DNA from: JANNOG01 sp964516515
GTDB taxonomy: Bacteria; Actinomycetota; Actinomycetes; Actinomycetales; JBBAYJ01
Reading direction: 5' to 3'
NCBI GenBank assembly: GCA_964516515.1
Contig: CAZEYA010000095.1
Location: 1-14,501 of the forward strand
Length of the DNA stretch: 14,501 nucleotides
The translations under genes were made by a program, and so were the position numbers. Shown here one piece after another: positions 1 through 6,851 of this stretch (position 1 is the first letter of the stretch; every line of letters begins with the position of its first letter). A model generated the notes under the pieces. The model was given only the letters and a program-made list of their open reading frames with translations. It had not been told where the DNA came from and searched no databases.

Positions 1-76
1 ACCGCGCTCGGGGTGCCGGGTTCTTGCCTGCTCCCCGGCAGACCCCGTGCTTCTGACGACGTGAGGGATCATCAGG

Positions 77-265
77 TCAGCGGCGCTCGCGGCGGTACAG
101 GGCGAGGGACCAGGCGTATCCGAGGGCCCCGATCAGCACACCCCAGCCGAGGGCCTGCAGCGCCGTCGGGGGCGTGCGCCCCGGAGGGGTCGTGGACCCA
201 CGCCGTGGGAGTACCCACGGTAGGATAAGAGGTATGAGCGAGCCTACCGCCAAGTACTCGATCAC
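77..265 (-). CDS. possible small membrane protein, doubtful
   Basis: A 62-codon reading frame. Its second half (about residues 35-56) is a plausible membrane helix followed by the basic tail YRRERR, which is more protein-like than most chance frames here. Against it: the only usable in-frame start (ATG at 265) lies inside the divergent antitoxin gene, the upstream part crosses the antitoxin promoter, and no ribosome binding site is obvious. It could be a small membrane protein, the 3' remnant of a longer gene, or chance. I do not recognise a family. Confidence 0.2.
   Translation of the reverse strand: MIEYLAVGSLIPLILPWVLPRRGSTTPPGRTPPTALQALGWGVLIGALGYAWSLALYRRERR
203..226 (+). promoter_or_regulatory. 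vapBC promoter and palindromic operator, leaderless
   Basis: A perfect inverted repeat CCGTGGG-AGTA-CCCACGG (203-220) is followed at once by TAGGAT (221-226), a good actinobacterial -10 box. The antitoxin ATG is at 234, so transcription would begin at or next to the start codon, giving a leaderless message. An operator filling the space upstream of the -10 is what is expected for autorepression by the antitoxin-toxin complex. The sequence is seen directly; the binding is inferred. Confidence 0.6.
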
Positions 266-497
266 TATGCCTCGTGACGTCGCCGGTGCCGCCCGGACCC
301 GAAGTGGACCCTCCGGGTTGTCTTCCTACGTCGCCGCGGCGGTCGCCCGACAGTTGGAACGCGACAACCTCAACGACCTCATCGCCGTGGCGGAGGCCGA
401 ACACGGCCCGATCAGCGAGGAGGAGCTGCAGGAGGTCCGCGACCAGCTCCGCTCGGCCCGCGAGCGCCACGGCGGGCACGACTCGCAGGTCGCGTGA
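234..497 (+). CDS. vapB: VapB-type antitoxin
   Basis: An 87-residue antitoxin of a type II toxin-antitoxin pair. It should bind DNA through its N-terminal part and mask the downstream PIN RNase through its acidic C-terminal half. The N-terminus has the short beta-strand YSITMP followed by two predicted helices (around SGLSSYVAAAVARQLERD), the pattern of ribbon-helix-helix antitoxins that pair with PIN toxins. The C-terminal region (about 50-80) is charged and helical. The ATG at 234 is chosen over an earlier in-frame start because TAGGAT lies 7 nt before it and the earlier region is promoter. The stop codon overlaps the toxin start by 4 bp (GTGA), so the two are translationally coupled. The exact antitoxin subfamily is less certain than the pairing. 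Confidence 0.8.
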   Translation: MSEPTAKYSITMPRDVAGAARTRSGPSGLSSYVAAAVARQLERDNLNDLIAVAEAEHGPISEEELQEVRDQLRSARERHGGHDSQVA

Positions 498-907
498 CCC
501 GAGCATCGGCGCAGCCTGGCGGGAGCCTCGTCCTGGACAGCGAGGCGCTTGCCAGGGCCGTGGCGCGCGATCGCAACGCGACGCGCTGGCTGGCGCTGGC
601 ACGCGCGGACGATCTGCGGGTCACGACCAGTGCGGCAACGCTCGTCGAGATCATCCACCCGCGGATCAACCGCCCTGCGCTCGAATGGACGTTGTCCAAG
701 ATTGTCGTCGAACCGGTATCCGTGCGCATCGCCCAACACGCGGCGGCGTTGCTCATCGGCGTGGGCCGACACGGTCACCGCCATGCGATCGACGCCATGC
801 TGTGTGCCACCGCGCTCGCCAGCCCACCGCCCGTGATCGTGCTGACGTCCGATCCCGACGACCTCACTGTGCTGTGCGGCACGGGCGCGACCGTGATGAC
901 GCTCTGA
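494..907 (+). CDS. vapC: VapC-type PIN-domain ribonuclease toxin
   Basis: A 137-residue PIN-domain toxin, expected to be a Mg2+-dependent RNase that stops translation when released from its antitoxin. The acidic catalytic residues are all in place: D15 in LVLDSEAL, E52 in ATLVEI, D100 in HAIDAML and D120 in LTSDPDD. The length is normal and the frame is unbroken, so it is probably active. The GTG start at 494 overlaps the antitoxin stop (GTGA). The gene converges on the epoxide hydrolase gene, 74 bp away. Confidence 0.85.
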   Translation: MTRASAQPGGSLVLDSEALARAVARDRNATRWLALARADDLRVTTSAATLVEIIHPRINRPALEWTLSKIVVEPVSVRIAQHAAALLIGVGRHGHRHAIDAMLCATALASPPPVIVLTSDPDDLTVLCGTGATVMTL

Positions 908-942
908 CCACCGGTGACTGCCCACCCCCCGAGTGAGCGTGA

Positions 943-961
943 GGGCTCCGGCGGAGCGCCC
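943..961. terminator. possible bidirectional terminator hairpin
   Basis: GGGCTCC-GGC-GGAGC-G-CCC forms a GC-rich stem with a one-base bulge between two convergent genes (stops at 907 and 982). There is no T tract, which is common for actinobacterial terminators but leaves the call weak. The rest of 908-981 shows nothing else. Confidence 0.3.
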
Positions 962-981
962 CAGCCCGCTGGTGCCGCAGG

Positions 982-2154
982 TCAGCTCGGCACGTGCCGC
1001 AACCCGCGGAAGAACGCCCTCACGTCCTGCGTGAGAAGCCCCGGCTCCTCCATCGCCGCGAAGTGACCGCCGCGGTCCTCGACATCGGTCCAGCGGGTGA
1101 TCGTGTGCCCGGTCTCGGCGTATCGGCGGATGCCGATGTCGTGGGCGAACATGATCGCGCCCGTGGGGACCCCGGACGGTGTCTCAACCGCCCCCCACGC
1201 CGACTCCTGCGCGTAGCCGACGTAGGCGGCGGAACCAGCGGTAGCCGTCAGCCAGTAGATCATCACGTTCGTCAGCAGGCGATCACGGTCGATGACCGTG
1301 TCCGGTGCAGCGGCACGCGGATGCGTCCACTCGCGGAACTTGTCCATGATCCAGGCGAGCTGACCGACGGGTGAGTCCGTGAGACCCGCGGCAAGGGTCT
1401 GCGGTCGGGTCGACTGGATGGCGATGTAGCCGAACTCCTCGGTCATGAACACCTCGACCCGGGCCACCCGGTCCAATTCAAGATCCGTCAGGGTCGCCTT
1501 CTCGTCGTCCCCGGGGCCGTGCAGCGGTGCGCCCAGACTCCCGTTGACATGGACACCGACCACGGCGCCGGAATCGACCCGGGCCACCGCCGGCGACACC
1601 CCCGCGCCGATGTCGCCGCCTTGTACTCCGTAGCGGGTGTAGCCGACGCGACGCATCAGTTCAGCCCATGCCCGGGCGATGCGCGCCGTGTCCCAGCCCG
1701 CCTCGGTCACAGGACCGGAGAAGCCGAACCCGGGCAGGCTCGGAATCACCAGGTGGAACGCGTCCGCGGCGTCCCCGCCGTGGGACACCGGGTCGGTCAG
1801 CGGTCCGATGACGTCGAGGAACTCCACGAACGACCCCGGCCAGCCGTGCGTGAGCACCAATGGCATGGCATCGGGCTCGGCAGAGCGGACGTGCAGGAAG
1901 TGAATGGGCTGCCCGTCGATCACGGTCGTGAACTGGGCATGGCTGTTCAACACCGCCTCCTGCGCCCGCCAGTCGTAGCCGTTGCGCCAGTAGCCCACCA
2001 GCTCGCGCAGGTAGGCGACGGGCACCCCGGTGTCCCAGTCGTCACCGGGCAGCGGCGGGGCGAACCTGGTCCGGCGCAGCCGCTCGTGAAGGTCGTCCAG
2101 ATCTGCCGAGGCAACGTCGATGCGGAACGGTCGGATGCTCTCATCTGAGGTCAT
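982..2154 (-). CDS. epoxide hydrolase, EHN plus alpha/beta-hydrolase fold
   Basis: A 390-residue enzyme of the microsomal-type epoxide hydrolase family, which opens epoxides to vicinal diols through a covalent ester intermediate. Residues 8-115 match the N-terminal EHN region (RPFRIDVASADLDDLHERL, then the YWRNGYDWR segment). The hydrolase fold follows, with the oxyanion motif HGWPG at 103-107, the nucleophile D181 in VQGGDIG, and the charge-relay His364 in RGGHFAAMEEP. Tyrosines near 311-314 sit where the epoxide-polarising Tyr is expected. The length is typical. The ATG at 2154 is chosen over a longer frame because AGGA lies 7 nt before it and the EHN homology begins just inside; the longer version would run into the divergent regulator. 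Expected to be cytosolic, for detoxification or catabolism. The substrate cannot be told from the sequence. Confidence 0.88.
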   Translation of the reverse strand: MTSDESIRPFRIDVASADLDDLHERLRRTRFAPPLPGDDWDTGVPVAYLRELVGYWRNGYDWRAQEAVLNSHAQFTTVIDGQPIHFLHVRSAEPDAMPLVLTHGWPGSFVEFLDVIGPLTDPVSHGGDAADAFHLVIPSLPGFGFSGPVTEAGWDTARIARAWAELMRRVGYTRYGVQGGDIGAGVSPAVARVDSGAVVGVHVNGSLGAPLHGPGDDEKATLTDLELDRVARVEVFMTEEFGYIAIQSTRPQTLAAGLTDSPVGQLAWIMDKFREWTHPRAAAPDTVIDRDRLLTNVMIYWLTATAGSAAYVGYAQESAWGAVETPSGVPTGAIMFAHDIGIRRYAETGHTITRWTDVEDRGGHFAAMEEPGLLTQDVRAFFRGLRHVPS

Positions 2155-2175
2155 GGAACCATCCTGAATGCGTAT

Positions 2176-2194
2176 GCGGACAGGATCGGTCCGC
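2176..2194. promoter_or_regulatory. inverted repeat in divergent control region
   Basis: GCGGAC-AGGATCG-GTCCGC, a perfect 6-bp inverted repeat in the 61-bp space between the epoxide hydrolase start (2154, minus) and the regulator start (2216, plus). It is well placed to be the operator through which the WYL regulator controls the hydrolase and itself. The symmetry is seen; the regulator-site link is inference. Confidence 0.45.
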
Positions 2195-2215
2195 GAATAC
2201 TGGGACGATGGACCG

Positions 2216-3172
2216 GTGTTGGAGACCTCGGCGAGGTTGCTGCGGCTGCTGTCGCTGCTGCAGACCCACCGCGACTGGACGGGCCCGGACCTCGCCGGGC
2301 GGCTCGCGGTCACCGAGCGGACGGTCCGCCGCGACGTCGACCGGTTGCGACTGCTCGGCTATACCGTCGTCGCCCGGTCCGGTGCTGGGGGTGGCTACCG
2401 GCTGGGCTTCGGTGCCGTACTGCCGCCCCTCCTGCTGGACGACGACGAGGCGGTGGCGATCGCGCTGGGGCTGCGCAGTGCCGCGCTGACCGGACTCACC
2501 GGGATCGAGGAGACCGCGGTCCGTGCGCTCGGCAAGCTCGAGCAGCTCCTGCCGTCGCGGTTGCGGCACCGCGTCGCCACCGTGACGTCCGCGGTCGTGC
2601 CGATGACCGGCGGCGAGGCGGCACTGGACGTGGACGTGCTGCTGGTTGTGGCGGCTGCCGTCCGCGACGAACAGCGCGTGCGGGCGGACTACCGCCGCCA
2701 CGACGGCTCCGAGAGCCGGCGCCTGCTCGAACCGCATCGCATCGTCCACACCGACCGCCGCTGGTACCTCGTGGCCTGGGACGTCGAGCGCGACGACTGG
2801 CGCACGCTCCGCCTCGACCGGCTCACCCCGCGCGTCCCCACCGGCCCCCGGTTCGTCCCCCGCGAGGCGCCGGAGCCGGACCTTGCCGGCTACACGTCAC
2901 GGGGGATCTCCACCGACGTCTACCGCTACCGATGCCGGTTGACGGTCCATGCCCGGGCCGAGGTGGTGGCCGAACGCATCAGCCCCACCATCGGGGTGGT
3001 CAGGGCGATCGACGAGGTCACCTGCGAGGTGCTCGTCGGCACCAACTCCCTCGACGAGGCGGCGGTGTGGCTGGGTGTCATCGGTGCTGAGCTCACCATC
3101 CACGAGCCGGCCGAGCTGCGTGATCGCGTCGGAGCACTCGGCGCCCGCCTCGTCCGGGCGGCCGCCGGATAG
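2216..3172 (+). CDS. WYL-domain transcriptional regulator, HTH + WYL
   Basis: A 318-residue regulator of the YafY/DeoR-like WYL family. Residues 1-60 form a winged helix-turn-helix (SARLLRLLSLLQTHRDW, then LAVTERTVRRDVDRLRLLGY), followed by the GAGGGYRLG wing. The ligand-sensing WYL domain lies at about 130-220 and contains the namesake residues in RRWYLVAWD. The C-terminal extension (220-318) is typical of the family. The GTG at 2216 is chosen because homology begins there (LETSARLL); the frame opens upstream at 2168, but those residues look non-coding and cover the inverted repeat. It is divergent from the epoxide hydrolase, the usual arrangement for a regulator and its target. A perfect 12-bp palindrome (AGCCGGCCGGCT, 3171-3182) at the stop could be a terminator stem. 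The ligand is unknown. Confidence 0.85.
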   Translation: MLETSARLLRLLSLLQTHRDWTGPDLAGRLAVTERTVRRDVDRLRLLGYTVVARSGAGGGYRLGFGAVLPPLLLDDDEAVAIALGLRSAALTGLTGIEETAVRALGKLEQLLPSRLRHRVATVTSAVVPMTGGEAALDVDVLLVVAAAVRDEQRVRADYRRHDGSESRRLLEPHRIVHTDRRWYLVAWDVERDDWRTLRLDRLTPRVPTGPRFVPREAPEPDLAGYTSRGISTDVYRYRCRLTVHARAEVVAERISPTIGVVRAIDEVTCEVLVGTNSLDEAAVWLGVIGAELTIHEPAELRDRVGALGARLVRAAAG

Positions 3173-3238
3173 CCGGCCGGCTCGGCGGTCTCAGCCCGCA
3201 GTCAGGATGTCATTGGCCCGACTCGGTTGATCGCGCCG

Positions 3239-3358
3239 ATGCAGTACGTGTTTGCGAAAGTGATCCGGCCACGCCTGACGCACTGCGCCCGCAGCCTGCC
3301 CGTCGAGGACCACCGCGACATGCAGCGCACCCAGGGCCGAATGGCCAGCTTCCTGCGT
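3239..3358 (+). CDS. unidentified ORF start, cut by the assembly gap
   Basis: An open frame from ATG 3239 (or TTG 3227) into the N run, giving 40 visible residues (MQYVFAKVIRPRLTHC...). It is basic and has no recognisable motif or clear ribosome binding site. It may be the N-terminus of a real gene, or chance. If the gap were exactly 100 nt, this frame would not match that of the membrane protein beyond it, so the two are probably not one gene. Confidence 0.25.
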
Positions 3359-3458
3359 NNNNNNNNNNNNNNNNNNNNNNNNNNNNNNNNNNNNNNNNNN
3401 NNNNNNNNNNNNNNNNNNNNNNNNNNNNNNNNNNNNNNNNNNNNNNNNNNNNNNNNNN
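3359..3458. other. 100-N assembly gap
   Basis: Exactly 100 N, the conventional filler for a scaffold gap of unknown length. It removes the front of the gene at 3459-4545 and the end of whatever begins near 3239. Genes could be missing here. Confidence 0.97.
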
Positions 3459-4545
3459 GTTCGTGATCCACGGCCTGATTCATCTCTTCGGCTTCGCGAA
3501 GGCCTTCGGGTTGGCTGACATGCCTCAACTCGTTGAGCCCATTTCGCATCCCGTAGGTCTCTGGTGGCTCGCGGCTGCCCTGCTCTCCCTCGCGGCCTCC
3601 ACGGCCCTCATTCTCACACCGCGCTGGTGGTGGGCGTTCGGTGCGTCTGCCGTCGTGATCTCACAGGCCGCCATCGTGTCGTCCTGGGAGGACGCCAAGG
3701 TGGGCACCGTCGCCAATGTGGTGCTGCTCGTCGCGGTCCTCTACGGGTTCGCCTCACGCGGCCCGTTGAGCCTGCGGGCAGAGTTCGAGCATGACGTGGC
3801 GCGAGAGTGGCCGTCGGCGCGGTCGTCGACACACGAGGTCGTTACCGAAGGTGACCTCGCATCGCTGCCCGATCCGGTACAGCGGTATCTCCGTCGTTGC
3901 GGTGTGGTCGGGCGGCCACCAGTGCACGACTTCCGAGCCACCTGGACCGGCCGGATACGCAGCGGCCCGGCCAGCGCGTGGATGACGTTCACCGCGGATC
4001 AGCTGGACAACGTGGACACTCCGCGGCGCTTGTTCGTGATGGACGCCCGGATGAAGGGGCTGCCGATCGATGTCCTGCACGTCTTCGACGACAACGGCGC
4101 CACGATGCGGGTGCGGTTGCTCTCGGTTCGTTCCATGGTCGACGCGAGGGGCGCCGCACTCACCCGCACGGAGACCGTGACGCTCTTCAACGACCTGTGC
4201 TGCCTCGCGCCGAGCGCCCTGCTCTCCCCCGATATCGTGTGGGACGCGATCGACTCGGGTGCCGCGGCGGCGCGGTTCACGCTCGGCGACAACACCGTCG
4301 CGGCGGAACTCCGTTTCGACGACAGCGGGGATCTCGTGGACTTCGTCTCCGACGACCGGTCAGCAGTCATATCCTCGGATGGCAGCTCCACACCCCTGCG
4401 CTGGTCGACGCCGCTGCGTGACTATGCGCAGTTCGGCCCCGCACGGGTGGCGACGAAGGCCGAGGTGACGTGGCACCCCGAATCGGGTTCGTGGGTCTAC
4501 GGCGAGTTCGAGCTCACCTCGCTGGCCTACAACGTCGCGAGTTGA
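3459..4545 (+). CDS. DUF6544-like membrane protein, 5' end lost in gap
   Basis: At least 361 residues; the frame is open into the gap, so the N-terminus is missing. The first 110 visible residues hold three or four membrane helices (VIHGLIHLFGFAKAFG, GLWWLAAALLSLAASTALIL, WAFGASAVVISQAAIV, TVANVVLLVAVLYGFA). A soluble domain of about 220 residues follows, starting with LPDPVQRYLRRCGVVG, a phrase I associate with DUF6544 proteins. That domain is rich in beta strands (DFRATWTGRIRSGP, then a C-terminal WHPESGSWVYGEFELTSLAYN), as in a lipid- or ligand-binding beta fold, but no biochemical role is known to me. The GTG at 3463 is only the first start codon visible after the gap and is probably not the true start. 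The family name is from memory, so moderate confidence. Confidence 0.6.
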
Positions 4546-4620
4546 AGCAGGCCGGTGGTCCGACCCGTCATCGGCCAGCCGATTCCGGCTCGATGAGATG
4601 CACGAGAAACGCGACGGACG

Positions 4621-4668
4621 GGAACGGCACGGATATGACGGATAGGGAAGGGAACGGACATGACGAAG
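4621..4668 (+). repeat. imperfect direct repeat around the reductase start
   Basis: GGAACGGCACGGATATGACGG (from 4621) is echoed by GGAACGGACATGACGAAG (from 4651), which contains the reductase start codon. The first copy has its own ATG (4635), but in another frame and with no homology. A small local duplication of the start region is the simplest reading. Confidence 0.45.
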
Positions 4669-5157
4669 AGCCACGACGCCCACAGGCAGCAGATGTATCG
4701 GGGAGGTCACCCGAACAACATGGCGCGCGTCCTCAACCGGGTAAGCAGCTGGATCCATGCGGCGGGCGTGTGGCCGCGACGCCTCGTCACGCTGCAGGTT
4801 CGTGGTCGACTGACAGGTAGATTGATCTCGTTTCCGTTGGTCATGGTCGACCTTGGTGGCGAGCGCTACCTCGTCTCGATGCTGGGTGAGAGAGCGAACT
4901 GGGTGCACAACCTGAGGGCGGCAAAAGGGGCTGCCGTGCTCTCTCATGGCCGCCGCGAGGCGGTCCGGCTCGTGGAGGTCGACCCGGCAAAGCGCGGGCC
5001 GATCCTGCGCCGCTACCTCGCCGTCGCTCCGGGCGCCAGACCCCACATTCCCGTCGACCGCAGGGCCGCGCCCGAGGCCTTCGAGCCGATTGCCGCGGAC
5101 TACCCCGTCTTCCGCGTGTCACCCCGCCGCAGCGACCGTCTCGATGACGCAGCTTGA
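4660..5157 (+). CDS. DDN-type nitroreductase/quinone reductase family protein
   Basis: A 165-residue protein of the deazaflavin (F420)-dependent nitroreductase/quinone reductase family, a split beta-barrel fold that transfers hydride from F420H2 to quinones or nitro compounds. The core runs from TLQVRGRLTGRLISFPLVMV (about 46-65), through GERYLVSMLGE and the family hallmark ANWVHNLRAAKGAAVLSHGRR (about 87-107), to VEVDPAKRGPILRRYL. The length is typical and no membrane segment is seen. The ATG at 4660 has GGAAGG about 8 nt upstream. The leader carries an imperfect duplication (see the repeat entry). It lies between the DUF6544 gene and the GAPDH block, convergent with the small glycine-zipper gene. 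Its cofactor is inferred from the family; such enzymes are often tied to redox stress in actinomycetes. Confidence 0.8.
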   Translation: MTKSHDAHRQQMYRGGHPNNMARVLNRVSSWIHAAGVWPRRLVTLQVRGRLTGRLISFPLVMVDLGGERYLVSMLGERANWVHNLRAAKGAAVLSHGRREAVRLVEVDPAKRGPILRRYLAVAPGARPHIPVDRRAAPEAFEPIAADYPVFRVSPRRSDRLDDAA

Positions 5158-5306
5158 CGGGATCGGGTCGGCCTCGATCCGCGGCCGATCTGGGCAGGGT
5201 CGTCATCGCCCTCGGCGCTGTCCCGCCTGCTTCGAGGCAATGGCGGCCGGGCCGAGCGTGTGACGAGCTCCTGATGAGCCTCCCGGGAGCCCCGGCAGCT
5301 GCGGCC

Positions 5307-5332
5307 GGTCCGGATCGTCACCGAGCCGGACC
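5307..5332. terminator. possible terminator stem between convergent genes
   Basis: GGTCCGG (5307-5313) and CCGGACC (5326-5332) form a 7-bp stem with a 12-nt loop that includes the stop of the 58-residue gene. It lies at the convergence of the reductase and that gene. There is no T tract. Nothing else is evident between 5158 and 5306. Confidence 0.3.
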
Positions 5333-5494
5333 TCGGGCGCTCAGCACGGCTCCGATGGCGACCCCGACGCCGGCTCCGATGCCGATCCAGACCGGTAGAT
5401 CACCCGACAGGATCTCGACGGTCACCCCGAGGCCAGCGCCGATCGCCGTCGACACCCCCACGATGGTGCTGCGGTAGTTCTGCTCATTCGTCAT
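5318..5494 (-). CDS. 58-residue glycine-zipper membrane protein
   Basis: Starts MTNEQNYRSTIVGVSTAIGA and ends GAVLSARGPAR. It contains two hydrophobic segments rich in spaced glycines: one around VGVSTAIGAGLGVTVEIL (12-29) and one around VWIGIGAGVGVAIGAVL (35-51). They are joined by a short acidic-Pro turn, giving a helical hairpin with a basic tail. The GxxxG-type spacing is that of glycine-zipper membrane peptides that pack or oligomerise. The start is well supported: AGGAG lies 6 nt before the ATG, and TTGCTC-18 bp-TATACC lies further upstream. It is divergent from gap across 313 bp that contain two DosR-like boxes, so it may share stress control. The function is unknown. It could be a phage-holin-like or toxic peptide, but nothing proves that. 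Confidence 0.65.
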   Translation of the reverse strand: MTNEQNYRSTIVGVSTAIGAGLGVTVEILSGDLPVWIGIGAGVGVAIGAVLSARGPAR

Positions 5495-5531
5495 GCGCTG
5501 CTCCTGCTTGGGGTCCGTGCCGGTTTCGTCC

Positions 5532-5561
5532 GGTATAGATCACTCTGAGACCGCCGAGCAA
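5532..5561 (-). promoter_or_regulatory. promoter of the glycine-zipper gene
   Basis: Read on the minus strand: TTGCTC (5561-5556), an 18-bp spacer, then TATACC (5537-5532), about 38 nt before the ATG at 5494. This is a reasonable vegetative-type sigma-70 promoter with a short leader carrying AGGAG. Confidence 0.5.
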
Positions 5562-5667
5562 CCACCCGACAGAGGCGGAGGTCCTGCTTCCGGGGCAACT
5601 CGCGCGCCAGTCGCACGACACTGCGCGTCGACCTTCCCCAAAGAAGGCACCGAATAGCCGAACAAGC

Positions 5668-5700
5668 GGGACCACTGGCCGTCGCCGGGACCTTAGTCGG
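5668..5700 (+). promoter_or_regulatory. two DosR/DevR-like boxes upstream of gap
   Basis: GGGACCTTAGTCGG (5687-5700) matches the dormancy-regulator consensus GGGACTTTNGTCCC at 10 of its 13 defined positions. GGGACCACTGGCC (5668-5680) is a weaker copy 19 bp upstream, keeping GGGAC, the central G and the distal CC. Tandem spacing of about two helical turns on one face is what paired DosR dimers use. The boxes lie 108-140 bp before the gap start codon. The 313 bp from 5495 to 5807 also hold the divergent promoter, a small CCTTC/GAAGG hairpin (5632-5647) and a perfect palindrome GCGGACAGTCCGC (5747-5759) in the probable leader; no ORF is convincing there. No clear -10 box was found after the boxes. 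The match is seen; regulation is inference. Confidence 0.5.
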
Positions 5701-5807
5701 TAGCGCGGGGCACCAGGGGCCATCGAGAGTGAGAGTGCCGTTCGATGCGGACAGTCCGCCATCGTCCGAGTCCATCGACCACCCGACGCAGTAGTGAGGA
5801 ACAGACC

Positions 5808-6851
5808 GTGACGATTCGTGTAGGCGTAAACGGCTTCGGCCGCGTTGGCAGGAACTTCTTCCGGGCGGTCGACGTGCATCGGACCGCGGGTACGACCGAC
5901 GTCGAGATCGTCGCGGTGAACGACGTGACCGATATCGCGACGCTGGCCCACCTGTTGAAGTACGACTCGGTGCTGGGACGCTTCCCGCACGACGTGTCGG
6001 TCGAGGGCGACGAGATCGTCGTTGGTTCCCGGCGCGTCAAGGCCCTGGCGATCGCGGAGGGCCCAGCGGCGTTGCCGTGGCGGGAACTGGGCGTGGACAT
6101 CGTGATCGAGTCAACCGGCCGCTACAAGAGTGCCGCCGACCTGAGGGGGCACCTCGCCGCCGGGGCCAGCAAGGTGATCGTCTCCGCGACCGCGAAGGGC
6201 GCCGACCTCACCGTTGTCATGGGTGTGAACCACGACGACTACGACGGCACCCAGGATGTGATCTCCAATGCGTCATGCACCACGAACTGCCTGGGCCCGA
6301 TGGCGAAGGTCCTCGACGACTCGTTCGGCATCGAGCGCGGCCTCATGACCACGATCCACGCGTACACCCCCGACCAGAACCTGCAGGACGGTCCGCACAA
6401 GGACCTGCGCCGGGCCCGCGCCGCCGCCATCAACGTGGTGCCCACCTCGACCGGCGCAGCGAAGGGCATCAGTCTGGTGCTGCCCCGCCTGGAGGGCCGC
6501 CTCGACGGCTACGCGCTGCGCGTCCCGGTGCCTACCGGCTCTGCGACCGACCTCACCGTGACCGTCAGCGCCCCCACGACCGTCGAGGCCGTCAACGCCG
6601 CGTTCAAGGCGGCTGCCGAAGGCGAGCTCAAGGGCTACCTCACCTACACCGAGGACCCGATCGTGTCCTCGGACATCGTCACCGACCCGTCCTCGTGCGT
6701 GTTCGACTCCGGCCTGACCAAGGTCATCGGAGACCAGGTGAAGATCGTGGGCTGGTACGACAACGAGTGGGGCTATTCGAACCGCCTCGTCGACCTCGCC
6801 GAGCTCATCGGCTCCAAGCTGGACCCAACCACTGCGCTGAGGACCTCATGA
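5808..6851 (+). CDS. gap: glyceraldehyde-3-phosphate dehydrogenase, type I
   Basis: A 347-residue phosphorylating GAPDH that converts glyceraldehyde 3-phosphate, NAD+ and phosphate to 1,3-bisphosphoglycerate in the cytosol (glycolysis). The Rossmann motif GVNGFGRVGRNFFRA is at 6-20. D39 in AVND indicates NAD+ rather than NADP+ preference. The catalytic signature ASCTTNC (155-161) gives nucleophile Cys157, with His184 in TIHAYT as base. The C-terminal WYDNEWGYSNRLVDL is the family ending. The length is normal. The GTG at 5808 has GAGGA 7 nt before it; the longer frame from 5745 is not homologous. The gene lacks pgk/tpi neighbours and instead overlaps a slipin gene (ATGA), so it is probably a second, condition-specific GAPDH rather than the housekeeping copy. 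DosR-like boxes lie upstream. Confidence 0.93.
   Translation: MTIRVGVNGFGRVGRNFFRAVDVHRTAGTTDVEIVAVNDVTDIATLAHLLKYDSVLGRFPHDVSVEGDEIVVGSRRVKALAIAEGPAALPWRELGVDIVIESTGRYKSAADLRGHLAAGASKVIVSATAKGADLTVVMGVNHDDYDGTQDVISNASCTTNCLGPMAKVLDDSFGIERGLMTTIHAYTPDQNLQDGPHKDLRRARAAAINVVPTSTGAAKGISLVLPRLEGRLDGYALRVPVPTGSATDLTVTVSAPTTVEAVNAAFKAAAEGELKGYLTYTEDPIVSSDIVTDPSSCVFDSGLTKVIGDQVKIVGWYDNEWGYSNRLVDLAELIGSKLDPTTALRTS

Noticed and set aside
5154..5477. 107-codon plus frame
   Set aside because: Antisense to the 58-residue glycine-zipper gene, which has the better start, ribosome binding site and promoter; the plus frame is Pro/Ala-rich noise.
5484..5990. 168-codon minus frame over the gap control region
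   Set aside because: No homology, crosses promoter elements and the start of gap on the opposite strand.
6077..6847. Long upstream extension of the slipin frame
   Set aside because: This part is a shifted-frame reading of gap (Arg/Pro-rich). The true slipin start is the ATG at 6848, where the membrane segment begins.
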